In this document: positions 25,149 through 37,842 of the stretch, piece by piece
Position numbering within the stretch: the first letter of the stretch is position 1
Layout of the letters: every line of letters starts with the position of its first letter
Source of the DNA: Brachionus plicatilis
Lineage: Eukaryota; Rotifera; Eurotatoria; Ploima; Brachionidae
Length of the DNA stretch: 64,000 bases
Direction: 5' to 3'
Assembly (NCBI GenBank): GCA_010279815.1
Contig: QEOQ01000180.1
Location: 2,625,297-2,689,296 of the forward strand
Made by a program: the position numbers and the translations under genes
The notes under the pieces: generated by a model
The model's database searches: none
Told to the model about the DNA's origin: nothing
Seen by the model: the letters and a program-made list of their open reading frames with translations, nothing else

Positions 25149-25689
25149 TTAAATTCTTTCTTTATTTAAATTTTATTTTATTTTTGAAAATGTTTCAAAT
25201 TTATAAATTTTATTTTTTTATTTTCATTCTTTTAATCGAGCAAATATAACTTAGATAAACTCTGAAAAAAATTATATACGAATTTTTATTTGTCTTATTT
25301 TTGGAAAATTTAAGAGGATAGTTAATTTAAAAACCTGTTGAGAATTAAGTTTCATATTTTTGAATATATAACTTTAATTGGAAATTTTGAAAATCAAAAA
25401 TAAATTTGTTCAGACTGAGGTCATTAATTATGAAACTTTTGATGAATTTCGAAAAAAGAGTAAGGAAAAGTAATTGTAGTATATTCTAATTGATGGTATA
25501 ACTAGATGGTTATTATTTCCTAGTTGAATTAAAAACCTCAATTGGAATTTTGAAACTAGAAAATAAAATTATCTTAAAAAAATGCAGATTTTTTAAAAGG
25601 ATAAATCAATTCAAAATTCTTTTGTTGTAATTAATGTCTCGTAAATTATTAAAAAACTAAATACTTAAGTAAGAATAAGGAAGGATTTA
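25149..25689. other. intergenic AT-rich sequence
   Basis: This stretch upstream of CDC26 holds no recognisable coding exon or RNA gene. The CDC26 promoter is expected near 25150-25300. Sequence beyond that runs into the retrotransposon remnant. Confidence 0.45.
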
Positions 25690-27290
25690 TAGCATACATA
25701 TTAAAAAATAAATCTTCTGGAAACTCTAGATTTCATCTCAATGAGTCTAGACAAAAGTATTCCTGTTGATGTGATTCTGCTAGATTTTGTGAAAGCATTT
25801 GATAATGGTGTTTACAAATTTGGTTGTTTGGTAATGGTGTTTACAAATTTTTTAATGGTTGCTAGGCAACCAGAAGATTCTTTTTCACTACAAATTCAAG
25901 ATTTGTATCCAATTATCTTCGACTCATATTTAAATCGATACTTTTCAGTTTAGTAACCAATACATAGTTTCCCTTTGGTGGTTTTAAACTCAAATATTTT
26001 TATTGGCAATAAAAGTATTATCTTGACTTTGAGACATATCAGTTATAAAATTAATTTGGTGACAATACTATTTTTTTGGACAATTTTTATTTGATATTAC
26101 TTAAAAGACTTTGACAGAAAAGTAACTTTTTATTTAATTGTTAAATAAAAAATTGTCGGATCGGGATTTGTCGGAATCGACTTGTCGGAAGTGACTTTGT
26201 CGGATAGGTCGGCCAGCCCTAAATTGAAAGCGTATGGCTTTGATGGTCTGACACTAAAATGGATTGAAGCTTTCTTCAAAAATAGAAGACAACGAGTTAT
26301 TCAAGATGAAATTTTGTCGGATTGGGTTGAGATTTTTAGCGGTGTACCACAATGGTCAGTGATTGATCCACTATTGTTCGTTTTGTATATCAATGATCTA
26401 CCAAAAGGAATAGAGAATGTTGTCAAAATGTATGCAGATGATACTAAAATGTTGTCGCAAACGGTATCAGAAATAAGCGCAGCGAAACTACAATCAGATT
26501 TATATTTAATTTTCAAGTGGACTCAAGATTGGCTTATTCTCTTCAACACATCAAAATGTGTGGTTATGCATTATGGTCATAAAAACAAAGAATTTCCTCA
26601 TTTTATTATTGGCAAGCAGTTATCAACGTCAGAAACCGAAAGAGATCTTGGAGTTATTTTCAATACAAATCTTAAATGGAAAAATCAAGTGATAGAGGAA
26701 ACAAACTAAGCAAATCAAATGTTAGGTCGCATCAGGAAATCATTCGCTCGTTTTGATTGTAAGTTATTAAGATCTTTTTATTTGACTTTTGTTCGGCCTC
26801 TTTTGGTATTTGCGGTGCCTGCATGGTCTCCAATTCTTAAGTAAGAGATACGAAATTTGTTTCTTCAATTAGAAACAAACCGTATGAAAGCAGATTGAAG
26901 ACTTTAAACATTCCAAATCTGGTGGAAAGAACAAAAAGAGGTGATCTAATTCAATTATACAAGTTCATGCATGGAATAGAATTGGTTGAAAAAAACAACA
27001 ATTTTAATGTCACAAAAAACCAAGGAAGAGGTCACTGCTTCAAATATCACAAAGAAATTTCGAGGCTCCAACAATGAGATAACTTTTTTTTCAATAGAAC
27101 CGCTAACATATGGAACTCGCTGCCAAATGAATTAGTTGAAGTCCCCAATGTTAACAGCTTTAAAGCAGGTATCGATTGCTGGATGAAAAGCAATCAATCA
27201 CATCAGCTGTCTTAGTGTTCCTTATCAGCACACTCGCTGGCTAGCCAGCTACAGTCAAAACTAATAATACTACTACTACTATAGTTAAAA
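25690..27290 (+). mobile_element. degenerate CR1/Jockey-like non-LTR retrotransposon
   Basis: Reverse transcriptase pieces in order: motif A region VDVILLDFVKAFD (25764-25802), then from about 26218 KLKAYGFDGLTLKW, GVPQWSVIDPLLFVLYINDLP (family pattern GVPQGSVLGPLLF), and the catalytic box MYADDTKM. The thumb continues with ETERDLGVIF and ends in a NSLPNELVEV and SFKAGIDCW region typical of LINE C-termini. Internal stops (26707, 26842) and frameshifts show it is dead. The catalytic YADD box is intact but the SVLGP motif is altered to SVIDP. About 415 bp of foreign sequence separates motif A from the rest. The 3' end has an ACT microsatellite (27266-27285). No 5' ORF or endonuclease is recognisable. 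Confidence 0.85.
25803..26218. mobile_element. insertion inside the dead reverse transcriptase
   Basis: Between AFD of motif A and KLKAYG about ten codons are expected, but about 415 bp are found. The left part has a near-tandem duplication of TAATGGTGTTTACAAATTT (about 25805 and 25835). The right edge has four to five TTGTCGGA words with interspersed sequence and closes with GGTCGGCCAGCCCT. On the opposite strand that end reads AGGGCTGGCCGACC, which resembles hAT-type termini. No matching end is seen on the left, so the type of element is uncertain. Confidence 0.4.
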
Positions 27291-28453
27291 AATGGCAACT
27301 ACCGATCATAAGGTAGACTTTTGCCAAAGACTAAAATTTTCAAAAAAAAAAGAGAGGATTACGAAGTAAATCTTTTCTAAATAAAAAATTTTCTTATAAA
27401 ATTTTTTTTGGCATATTAAAGAACTTAAAAAAATCTTAATGAATTTTTGTTTTTTCCAGCATATTAAGAGTATATTTTGTAAATTCATGATTTTTTTGTT
27501 TTTTTGAGTCAAATAAATGACCGATTTCAAAATGAAATAATTTTACTTAATTTCTTAAGAAAAATTAGATAAAATAATAAATGTTGAAAGTTTAAAGTTT
27601 TGAGCAAAATTTTAACTGAAAGTAGAAAATTTTATTGACCAGTGTTAGAATTAAAAAAATGAAGCATTAATTGTTTGCAAGCTATGTTTTCTAACTGGCA
27701 TAAAATTTTTAAATCTTCAGAAAAACTCTTCGTCTTAAAAATGCAAAATTAATTAAATATAAGACTATTAAATTAAAAAGTGTAATTAAATTTGCAGAGA
27801 AAACTTTGAAAATGTAAAATATGTCTTTAGAAATATCAAGTTTATTCCTAGCTAGAAAGAAAAACGTGCAAACCATTTATTCTTAAATTTTTTAAATTTT
27901 AACAATTAATAAAAACCCTATGCTCCCTGCTCAAATTTTGCTTTAAACTTTACACTGCCATTAATCCAATTAATAGTGGTATAAAGCTTAAAGTAAGAAA
28001 AAAATTTGAAAATTAATAATTAATTTCTTATAAAGTAATAAAAATTAAAATTAAAAGTAATTAAAATTTTTATTCAGCAATATTTTCATAAATAATTTTT
28101 ACAAAAATATTGGTGGAAATAAAATAAATAAATAAAAAAATACAATAAATTGACTTCCATAAAACAACAGAAAATTGTGTTCAAAAATTTTATTTTAGCA
28201 AATTCAATATTAAAAAAGATAAAAATAAATTATTTATTTTATGAGATTATTATTATTATCGATTTTAATTCATTTATTTCTTTACTTTTTTTTAATATTC
28301 ATGTGCGTTGCTTAGTTTTTGTTTTTTTAAATTCATATAAATTTTTTAAATTAAAATGATTTATGCTTTTTTCTTTTAAATTAAAAATTTTAATAGGAAA
28401 AAATCTTACAATTTTTATTTACTTATTTAAAAGTTCAAATTTAACTACTAAAT
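27291..28453. other. AT-rich intergenic sequence
   Basis: This lies between the retrotransposon remnant and the 3' end of USP40. Short ORFs are low-complexity translations of A/T runs and are not believable genes. I see no RNA gene or repeat. Confidence 0.5.
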
Positions 28454-31400
28454 TTAATCTTTACTAAAATCATCAATTTTAATTTTGATTCCAACTTCAG
28501 GTCTTCTATAAACTTCTTTTTTTCCCTTTTGCTCTTTTGATTGCTTATCTTTTCTTATTCTATTTATTTCAGCTTCAGTGATATTTTTCTTGTTCATAAA
28601 ATCTAAATCTTCACTTGACATAAAATCTTGTGGAGTAAGACTAGTTCGATTGTCGGTCGGATCAATTACCGTAAACGTGATTAAATCTCCGTTTCCCAAA
28701 TGGAAAGGGCCTTGTTTGAGATTAGATCTTGTATTCTGTGCAGCATTTGAGCCTTTTTTCTTTTTTCCTTTTTGAGGCTGAGTCTCGGCCATGTCTCTAA
28801 GCACAATCCATTGGTATTTTTCATAGAATCGTTTGGCAATGTGAATCCGAAATGCTTCGCCTGGTTCCAAATCGAGATACGATTTTAGAATGGAGTCCTT
28901 CAGCGAAGCTAATGTTGCTCCATTGTTAATATTCCAGAATATTTGCTTAAAGCTTTTACTCGAGCACAGTCGAGTCTTTAAATCAAACCTAACACAATCA
29001 AGCAGTACAACACCTTGATTTATTGAATCATCTTGGTCAAGTAGTTCAATTGCCAAATCGGTTTCTTGGGTTAAATGAAGTTGCTTTAAACTATGGTGCC
29101 ATTCGATCAAAGCCTTTTTCCTAATAAATTTACTACTCAAGTCTGACCAATCTTCTTTGGCAACACTTTTGAGAATTCTTAATCTAAAATCTATGAATTC
29201 AATTTGAGATTCAGAAAGAATGCTTGTGACCAGAAGTTTCAAGTCATCCAATTTTAGTTCACTTGATACAATAATTTCTTTAATCAGTCTAAAATCTTTT
29301 TGTCTGTTGTCAATTAATTCATTCAAAACAACTTCATCTTTATCTAGAGGTTCAATTTTTCCACAAAGCCATAGCTTAATTTTAATATTATTAGGTGGTA
29401 TTAAAACTCCTTTAGTTAGCTGAATTGTTTGACTATTTTTGAGCTTTGTCTCGGAACATTGTTGATTTAAGTCATTTAACACTGATTCTACATCTCCGAG
29501 CCAGTCTAGTTTACGTAAATAATAAACACTCTCATCATTGGCATCCAAAGGTTCTAGATTTAATTGAGAGCAAATTTTTTCAGTCAGCTGACCAACTGTC
29601 TCGTTTAAATTAGTCAAAATCTCAACAAAAAGGTCTCCTATACATTTGTCTGTGCAACATTTGAGAACTAAATCTCCATTTGACTGCAATGGAGCTTTGC
29701 CAGGACTGAGCAAAAAAATCAATTTGGGTTCATCGATACTAAATGCTTTTTTCAAGATTGGCTCAACTATTTCACCAACTAGGCTATCGTCATACAAAGC
29801 ATAGAAAAATTTTGTTTGAGTGTCTTGGATGTTAAAATTCTGCACCATGCTTACCATGTCTAAATCTTGGTCAAGTAAAAATCTTAAATGGAATTGGTCT
29901 AAAGATGCTCCATTTTCAAATGAAGATATGGCCATGATGCGCATATTTTTTACCGTATCTGACTCTTCAATGAACAATTCACAACTCGGAACATTTCCCG
30001 ATTTTAACTCATCTTCTGATAGCAAAAAATTAATAACATTTACTTTAATCAATCTATTTGAAAACTGAGCGTCCTTTAGGGAACTTAAATCCATTTTTTT
30101 TTCAAAAAGCTGATTAATTATTTCTTCTGATTCAACTGTTATGGTATCTCCATTGTGGACATCAAGTTCTTTAAGAGACCTATGATCGTAATTGGATTGA
30201 TCCAGCAGAATAGTATCTGTTCGATTCTCATTTGGATTGATAATCGAACTGGGCCTTGATTTTATCAAGTTAAAAGTAAACGATTGGCATGACAAATTCT
30301 GCAATTCTTCGTCAGTCAAGTCAAGCTGATAGCCTGATTGAATATTGAGTAAATAAGATCCAAGCTCTTGCTTTACTTGCTTTATGATTGTGCTACAAGT
30401 AAATGGAAAAGATTTTTGTTTAATGTCAAAAGTTGGGTCATAATATTTGAACCAAATTGAAATTGGCATAAATTCATCACCAATGGGCAATTTGTCCAAA
30501 TTTTTAGAAATAATCAGCAATAAATTTTTATGATCATTGGTGAAGATGTTTGACATCAATTCGGATGGATCGGATAGTATTTTTTTGATGTAAAAATTAG
30601 ACTCGGATAAGCCCTGAACACGTTCGACTAGTAACCAGCTAAAAGGAACTTCATCGAACAAAATTTCCAAGCACTTTTCTCTGCGTTCTTGAATTTCTTG
30701 ATCTATTTTGTCTGAATCATTTTGTTCCGTGCAATATCTTGTTAAATGTTCTTTCAAATTTTGCACAATGTCAAATCTTTTATCACAAAAAATAGCGAAA
30801 CTTTTTTCCTGGTATTTTTTTTTTAAATAAAGAATATTTTTTTCAGCATAAAAATCTGTTTCTAGATAACATTCAATTTTGATTGAGTTTAAGCTTTTTT
30901 CGTATTCTTCACGCATATTTTGCAGTCGATTATTCTCATTATCGATTTCTGTTTTTAGCCAATTTGGTAGTGTTGTGAGCACATTTTTGGAAGACTTGGA
31001 AAGCGATTTTTTACGGTAGAACAGCATGTAGGCAGATTCTTTGCCTTCAAATTGACTCTTTATTTTAGATGTACAAATAGGCGTTATTCTTGCGTCATCA
31101 AAGTCATACCAATGATGATCTGTATTCAATTCAGCAATGTCTTCATCAGAAAACTTGAGTTTTTTCTTAGTTTCCTCCTTGTAAATTTAATAATATTATT
31201 TTAAAAAATAAAAATTTCTTCATTCTGTTAAAATATTTTTATTATTACTATGAATCTTAAATTTTAAGACCATGAGCTTATTATTATTATTAAAAAATTT
31301 TCATTTTGATTTGTTTTTTCACAAAAAAATTTTTTAATTTTTTTTAATTTATTGTGTTAAATTTTTATTAAGCACTATGATCTATTTTAAATCATAAAAG

Positions 31401-34400
31401 TCTTAGGAATCACAAATAAATACTGATTAAATAAAATAAATATAAATGGTCATTTAAGTGATGAATACCATATTACTGCTGATGTTTCTCAGGAATAATT
31501 GTTCCTTCAATATTTAGTATATTAATTATTGATATAACACAAAAGAGATGAAACAAATAGTGAATACTCTATTCTTTTTTCTGACGACCTGGTTATATTC
31601 TACATTTTGAGAAAAAAGGAAATCTCAAGAACAAAATGAACAAATACGACGAATTAGAAAAATGATTTTCGAGTAGAAAATGAAAATATCCTTTAAATTA
31701 TTCAATAGGATAAATAAATGTCAAAAAATTAATGTCACTGAGTTTAATGTCAAAATGAAATCAACGAAATTATTTTTAATACTTGAATTAAGAAACCTGA
31801 AACGACTAATTATTCTTTTTTAACCAAATTTACTGAAACTATCACCAAAAATTAAGAAAAAAATACAAAATTTCTAAATTATCCCAACAAAATATTATTC
31901 GCTTCATAATTACTAAAGAGTACTAAAAAATACTATTTTCATTCAAATATACTGAAATACGATGAAGGCTTTTATTTAATAAGTCGTGTAAAAGGAGTTG
32001 ATTTTGAGAAATTTTTGGAATGTTTAGAATGTGATAAAGGATGTTTAGCAGATTGTGACTCATTTAAAGATATTACATTCGATACTTTCTTTGAGTTAAA
32101 TAATAGTATTAGGATTGTTAGAACTAATCCAGATAATTGGGAGTTCTCCAAGTGTACTTGCTATGATTATTTTAAAACTTGGATGTGCAAACATATACTT
32201 GTAATTGCTATTGCTAATAATCAAATCTTTATACCCGAAAAATATTTTGATTCAGAAATAGGTTCCAAACCCAAACCAGGGAAAAAGAAGAAGGCTAAAC
32301 ATTGGCATGAAAGAGACTAATTTTTGTTTTAAATTTTGGATTTATGAAATAAAAAGGTGTTCATGTAACTAAAAATAAATTTTGAAACTAAATTTGTGTT
32401 TTTGTTTTCATCAAGTAAAATTGGTGATAGTTTTAGTAAATTTGATGATTTAAAATTAAGTAGCCAACCTGAAACCTTTTAACATAGCTGATAAACAACA
32501 AAGCCGCTTCCTTACGAAACAAAAAATAAAGTCCTGATTCTTTTAAATTGAAAATATTTTGATAACTATAAATTTATTGGCACCTTAAATATCGATAATT
32601 ATTTTATTAATCAATGCTTTAAACAAAATCACGGTGGCAATAACAGACATTAACTTTTTTTAAAATAATTATTTGCATAAAAAATATCAAATTATTTTAC
32701 TTTCAATAATTAAGAAAAAATTTAGTATTTTAAAAATTTGACATTAGGTTTATATTGGCATTAAATAATAAAACATTAGTATGCTCAACTGATTTTTGAC
32801 ATTAGAATTATTTAACAATTATTTTTTAACAATAAATTCATTTTGCAACAATTTACTTTATATCGTTCAATAGTTAAACATGTTCATGTGTCATTACTTA
32901 TTTTAATTTGTAGATTTTAATTTTCTTTTTTCTTTTACTTTTTTTATTTTTATTTTATTAATACTGAACGACGTGGCGCGAACTTTGGCGGCCCGTCCTG
33001 TCCTGTAAACGGTCCCACTCACCGGTCCAAGGTTCAAGATACTATACAATTTATTTTGATAAATATTAATTTTATTTTTAAATTTTAATAAATTATTATT
33101 TTGAAAGAACGATTTTTTTTTCTCCTCAGGATTTCTTATAAGGGGTTTATCTTACTTTAAATCCTTAGCTCTCTTAGTAAAATAGACCCCAAAAAAATAT
33201 TTCAGGAGAAAAAAGAATTTATTTGTTATTTTAAATAATCCATTAAAATAAAATTTAAATTTATAAAAAAAAATTTTTAGCATCTTGAACCTCGGACGGG
33301 TGGGTAGGACGGGTTGGTATCGCTTACAGGACGGCTTATTTTGCGTTACAAATTTATTTGAACGTCTGTAAAATAAATTTGAGTGAAAATTTCACCTTTT
33401 AAAATTAGCTTGCTGTTTTTTAAATAATACAAAAAAAAATAAAACCTTTTTTATGCATTCATTTGTTTCATTGAAATTAAAATTGGCGCCTGAGACTAGT
33501 CTTATTTCATCATGAATTTTGAGTTTAGCCGATCGTCCATCTTGATTTACACCAAAAGTATCATCATTTTTTCTCAAAAATTTTTCAATAGGTCCATATT
33601 TAGATTTGAAGCGCTTATTCCACGAGACTCCTGTTTCTCTGGTCAAATCTGCACAAATGTTCTCCAGCCTAAACTCATCATACTTATATCTATTGTAAAC
33701 AAAGGCTTTGAGTAGATCTAATGGTTTTTCATATTTCAAATAATCTAAATTAACCAGATCCTTATCATTACGTTGTTGATCATCGTCATCCAAACAAATT
33801 AAAACAATTTCTTTGGGAATCCTATCATCGAATTCACTGGTGTCACTTTTTTTGTTCAATTCCTCTGTTATTTCATCAGCCAAAGTCCATTTTCCAATTT
33901 TATCAAAGTCTCTAATGTAGCAGTGATAATGGCCACCGTAAGCGCTACCACTGTGAATAATCACACTGAAAAGTTCGTAGATAGTTGAATCATTGCTAAT
34001 TATTGATTTAATAGAGTCTTCCATGTACTCTTTTAAATTAATCTCAAATGGAAATTCAAATCGACCAGTTTCTTTAATGCGCTGAAAAGTAGTCAAGTTA
34101 TAGGTGAATCTAAGAAGTGATAAAGTCAAAATTGGCGGTAGTGATTTTAGTTGACAATATTTTTCAGCATCACAGTATTGATTATTACACTTTTCGCATC
34201 TATACTTGTTATTACCTTCTAATTTTTCACGTATAACAAATGAATTGTGCAAGGAATTGTTTAAATTTGGCGATCCTTGGACCGAAACTGCCAAATCCAA
34301 GAATTCCTCTTCTCTTTCGAATACATTCAAACAACTAAGACACTTTATTTTATTGATACAAGTACCTCGGTACAAATTTTGGATCAATTTTGACTGTTTT

Positions 34401-34894
34401 GTGTTAACCAAAGATTGCTCAATTGCTGTGAATAAAATTCGATTCAATTCTTGTACATCGTGTTGCTGAAGTTCTTCATTGTTTGACCAGCCAAAGCTGT
34501 CGGTTAACCGACTAGTAGAGCAGGCTTCTTGATCGAGAAAAAGCAATTGAGAAAAGAGGCGTTGCAGTTCTACTGGAATTACTCTAAGTTTAGCTTGTTG
34601 GCCATTTTTTGAAGGTGCTAAGCCAAGTTCAACATCAGACAAAGAAAAAAGATTTTCTATGTTTAAAAATAAATTTTAAAATTGTATTTTATTCAAAGCA
34701 TTTAAATTACCACGAAATTCTTTGGTAAGAAGTAAGGTTTGTAAAAGAGAATTTAAATAACAAGTTGCGCCCTGATTTACAATTCCTGAAAAGTTTGTGT
34801 TCTTTCGTTTTCCCAACGGTTTAGCTTTAGAATCAAAGGTATTTATTCTCGAAGAATTCTCACCTCCTGATTCTGTGAAAAGGTCTTCTAGCAT
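28454..34894 (-). CDS. USP40: ubiquitin carboxyl-terminal hydrolase 40
   Basis: Deubiquitinase of the USP (C19) family. Three exons: 34894-34711, 34656-33446, 31177-28454; the frame is unbroken over 4119 nt (1372 residues; human USP40 is about 1235). Catalytic Cys45 sits in the Cys box [11 protein letters not shown]. The His box [11 protein letters not shown] puts the catalytic His at 304. Four CxxC cysteines of the zinc-binding finger lie in between (CLSC, CEKC). After the catalytic domain the family segment [15 protein letters not shown] marks the exon 3 start, followed by a long ubiquitin-like-rich C-terminal region. The second intron is 2268 bp and holds transposon debris, so the two long reading frames could be mistaken for separate genes. 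The gene is transcribed away from UNC50. Confidence 0.92.
31960..32320 (+). pseudogene. MULE-type transposase fragment with SWIM zinc finger
   Basis: A plus-strand ORF inside USP40 intron 2 ends in a SWIM module: [19 protein letters not shown], with the CxC...CxH ligand pattern, then a basic tail ([15 protein letters not shown]) and stop at 32318. SWIM fingers of this shape sit at the C-terminus of MULE transposases. The catalytic DDE part is absent, and the upstream frame opens near 31960 without a convincing start, so this is a 5'-truncated relic. It is antisense to USP40. Confidence 0.6.
32970..33345. mobile_element. GC-ended foldback element
   Basis: Left arm (about 32985-33060) contains CCGTCCTGTCCTGTAA...GGTTCAAGAT; the right arm (about 33280-33337) contains the reverse complement (ATCTTGAACC...TTACAGGACGG). 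The AT-rich interior is itself roughly palindromic around 33165 (CTCCTCAGGATT versus AATATTTCAGGAG; GGGGTTTATCTTACT versus AGTAAAATAGACCCC). Nearly the whole 360 bp can therefore fold into one long hairpin. Its GC-rich ends stand out sharply from the surroundings. It lies in USP40 intron 2. Confidence 0.65.
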
Positions 34895-36520
34895 TTTAGG
34901 TAAATGTTTAAATATTTAATTCAAATATTTCAAAAATTTATACTTTTGCTTATTTAATTTCAAAATGTCATCTTTTGAATTGAAATTTTCCCAAATAATA
35001 ATCAAAGATGTAACTTAACATTTGCTTTTTTTAACTATTTATCTTAATATTAATTGACTTAATTCTGTATTTAAAAACTTATAAAGCTTAAATTAGAAAA
35101 GAATGAAGTGAAACCATTAGCACTTTTGCAGACTGAAAATAAAAATTAAATCTAAATTCAGCTTATGCAGAATCTCTGAAGATTAAAGTACACTTTTTCT
35201 GTCAGTATTTTATTATGGCGTGCTAGTTCTAGAAAAAAATAAAATTTTTTGAAGAAACTGAGTTGATGTTTAGCAATTTTATTTCAGCTTTAATTGCTTA
35301 AAATTTCTTAATGGCAACTTCAGAACAATTTTATTATCATTTTGAAAATTTCTTCTTCCTTTGGTCTATAACTCTTTAAATTTGCTTAAAATAAATTTTA
35401 ATTGAATTAAAATAGGATTTTCTTATGAGAATGAAAATATAAAATAAGAAAATGATAATGTGTTGATACTAATTTATCCACTTTGAAGTCTAAAAAGGCT
35501 GTTTCTGCATTATGTAGATAAAAATTTATTTTTTCCACAAAATTTCAAATTTTTCAATAGATATTAAACAGAGTTGTTTTTTAAATTCACAATTCTTAAG
35601 TCAAGTCATTGACTTTATATTTTGTTTTTTTAAATTGAATTCTCAATTTTATTTTTTCCCTTCCTTTCTACAATAAAATTCATGTGGCCGCGATAGTGAT
35701 GGTAAAAATTAAATTGAATGTGAACGACGTTGCCGAGAACTGGAATATTTATTTCAACTTTGAACTGACTTGATTTTTAAGTCAAGTTATCATTTTGGTA
35801 TTAATTTTGTTGACATTGAATTAAGCTTGTGAGTTACGATAAAAGTCTAATATTAAATATTAAATAGATAAAGTTCGAAATTACTTCAAATATTAAAAAA
35901 TTGTTTTATGTATAAATGCTAATTAGTTCTTAGGTTTGCTTTTTTTGATTTTTAAAATTTCAAATTTAAGTGTAATATATTGATGAAATCATATCGGACA
36001 TCTAAAAAATTATCATTAATTGCAAAATTTTTTATATTACTGGCGAATTTAATTTTTGGATTTTCAAAATTGCAGATACAAGAACCAGGTTGTACAAAAA
36101 TATTTATTCTTTTACAATTTAACTGACTTGTATTACAAAATTTTAAAATTAATTCTTTTCAAATAAAAATTTTTATTTATTGGTTAAATAATGAGTCTCA
36201 GATTTGTTTCAAGCTAAATTTAATAAAAAAATTTAAAAAAAAAACGTTTCAAATGTTGCTTTTATTTGGACTTCTAGACTAAATTCCAAAATATTTGCGA
36301 CTTGCAAATTAAGAAACGTCATTGTTAATATAAAATTTATAAATTTTTTAGTATACAGCCATTTTCGATTGTAAATTTAAAATTAAAATAATTTTTATAA
36401 TAATTCATAGTCAAATTATTCCAAAATAAGAATTTTTGAGGGAATATTTTCTTAATTTATCCTTTAAACTTTTCCTTCAAGCGATTGTAAAAAATCAAAA
36501 ACAGCTATATTTGGGTAAAT
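34895..36520. other. intergenic region between divergent USP40 and UNC50
   Basis: No coding exon is seen. At 35573 a CAGAGTTGTTTTTTAAATTC stretch resembles the start of the hAT-like MITE at 6145. Copies of TAAGTCAAGT occur on both sides (about 35598 and 35777), but a matching right end was not found. Around 35725 GAACGACGTTGCCGAGAACT resembles sequence just outside the foldback at 32967. These may be old transposon fragments. Confidence 0.4.
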
Positions 36521-37549
36521 ATGATGCATATGCCGCCCAGTCCTCCCATATTATCCAGCTCCTCTTCATTTTCGCTCCCCGACCCAAGTCCTAATCGAAC
36601 CAGAACTTGTATGGATCGATACACTGCAGCTGCTAAGAGAAGCAAATTTATCAAAAGATTGTTCAAGTTAAGCCACATGGATTTTCAATTTGCTCTATGG
36701 CAAATGTATTTTCTTTTTGTATCGCCACAGAGAGTATTCAGGGACTTTATTTATAGAAAACGTAAATTTTTCAAATCAAAATTATTTTTTAAATTTAAGC
36801 CTTTTTACAGAAACTAAGAACCAATTTGCCAGAGATGATCCAGCATTTTTAGTTTTACTCAGCTTTTTCTTAATAAGTAATTTCATAATTAATGAGAACA
36901 TAGAAAAAATTACGATATTGCCTTCAAGTTAGCTCAATATTATTCGGCCTGGTGATGAAATTGAGTTTCGGTTTGTTAGTTAAATTTGTAATATGGGTAG
37001 TTTTTATTGACTGTATTGGAGTTGGTGTGATAATAGCAAGTATTTATTGGTTTGTGTCGAATAAATTTTTGGTCAAAAATCCGAAATCAAATGTTGATGT
37101 TGAATGGGCATATTGCTTCGATGTTCACTTAAATGCGTTTTTTCCGCTTCTAACAATTTTACATATTTTCCAACTTCCATTTTTGATGAGTAATTTAATT
37201 TTCACTATTGATCAACCTAAAATAATCCATTTTTTAAGCAATTATTGATCATAATTGGTACGTTTCAACAATAATTGGAAATACTTTTTGGCTAGCTGCA
37301 ATCAGTTACTACTTTTATAATCTATTTCTAGGATTTAATGGTTTGACTAATTAATTAATTAATTTAAGAAAATGTTCTGATTTATTTTTTTTAATTTAAG
37401 TTGTACCATTTTTGCAAAACACAAAAGTTTTATTATACCCATTTACAATTTTAATTTTAACATACTTGGTGACAATCAGTCTCAATTTGAATTTGAGTAG
37501 AATTTTAATGAATGCTTACGAGTACCGCTTACTCAGTTGGTCGTTCTGA
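36521..37549 (+). CDS. UNC50: UNC-50 family Golgi membrane protein
   Basis: Conserved multi-pass protein of the Golgi/ER, needed in worms for nicotinic receptor trafficking. Five exons: 36521-36761, 36811-36876, 36929-37189, 37239-37340, 37401-37549; introns are 49-60 nt and the 819-nt frame encodes 272 residues (human about 259). Diagnostic blocks are TAAAKRSKFIKRLF, MDFQFALWQM, SPQRVFRDF, then across exon 1/2 QTKNQFARDDPAFLVLLS. Exon 3 has WVVFIDCIGVGV and AYCFDVHLNAFFPLL; exon 4 has GNTFWLAAISYY. At least five hydrophobic segments are visible. The Ser/Pro-rich first 30 residues are lineage-specific. For exon 3 the acceptor ending at 36928 is the one that keeps the frame; the one at 36932 does not. 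Confidence 0.92.
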
Positions 37550-37842
37550 AAATATTGATAAAATTGTGCATCGGTCTCTCATTTCCGCGGTATTAAAGAA
37601 GAAAAATAATTTTTTAAATATTTTTTTTATCATCTTATATCGAATATTTAATTATTAATAAAATAAAATATTAAAAATTAAATTGTATCACGAAGCTTTC
37701 AATAAAAAACAACTACAAAACATTAGTTTTAAACGAATTTTAAATAATTTACTTAAAATAAAAAGGGCTTAGTCAACCCTTGAGAAATTTAATTACCAAT
37801 ATTAAAATATTGAATAAAATATTTTAAAAATTTAAGTTTACA

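Noticed and set aside
28150..28359. 69-residue ORF
   Set aside because: Low-complexity Phe/Ile/Lys translation of AT-rich DNA without any motif.
28454..34894. Two separate genes (a USP catalytic protein and an 891-residue protein)
   Set aside because: The 465-codon and 908-codon parts join in frame, and the second continues the known USP40 order with [15 protein letters not shown].
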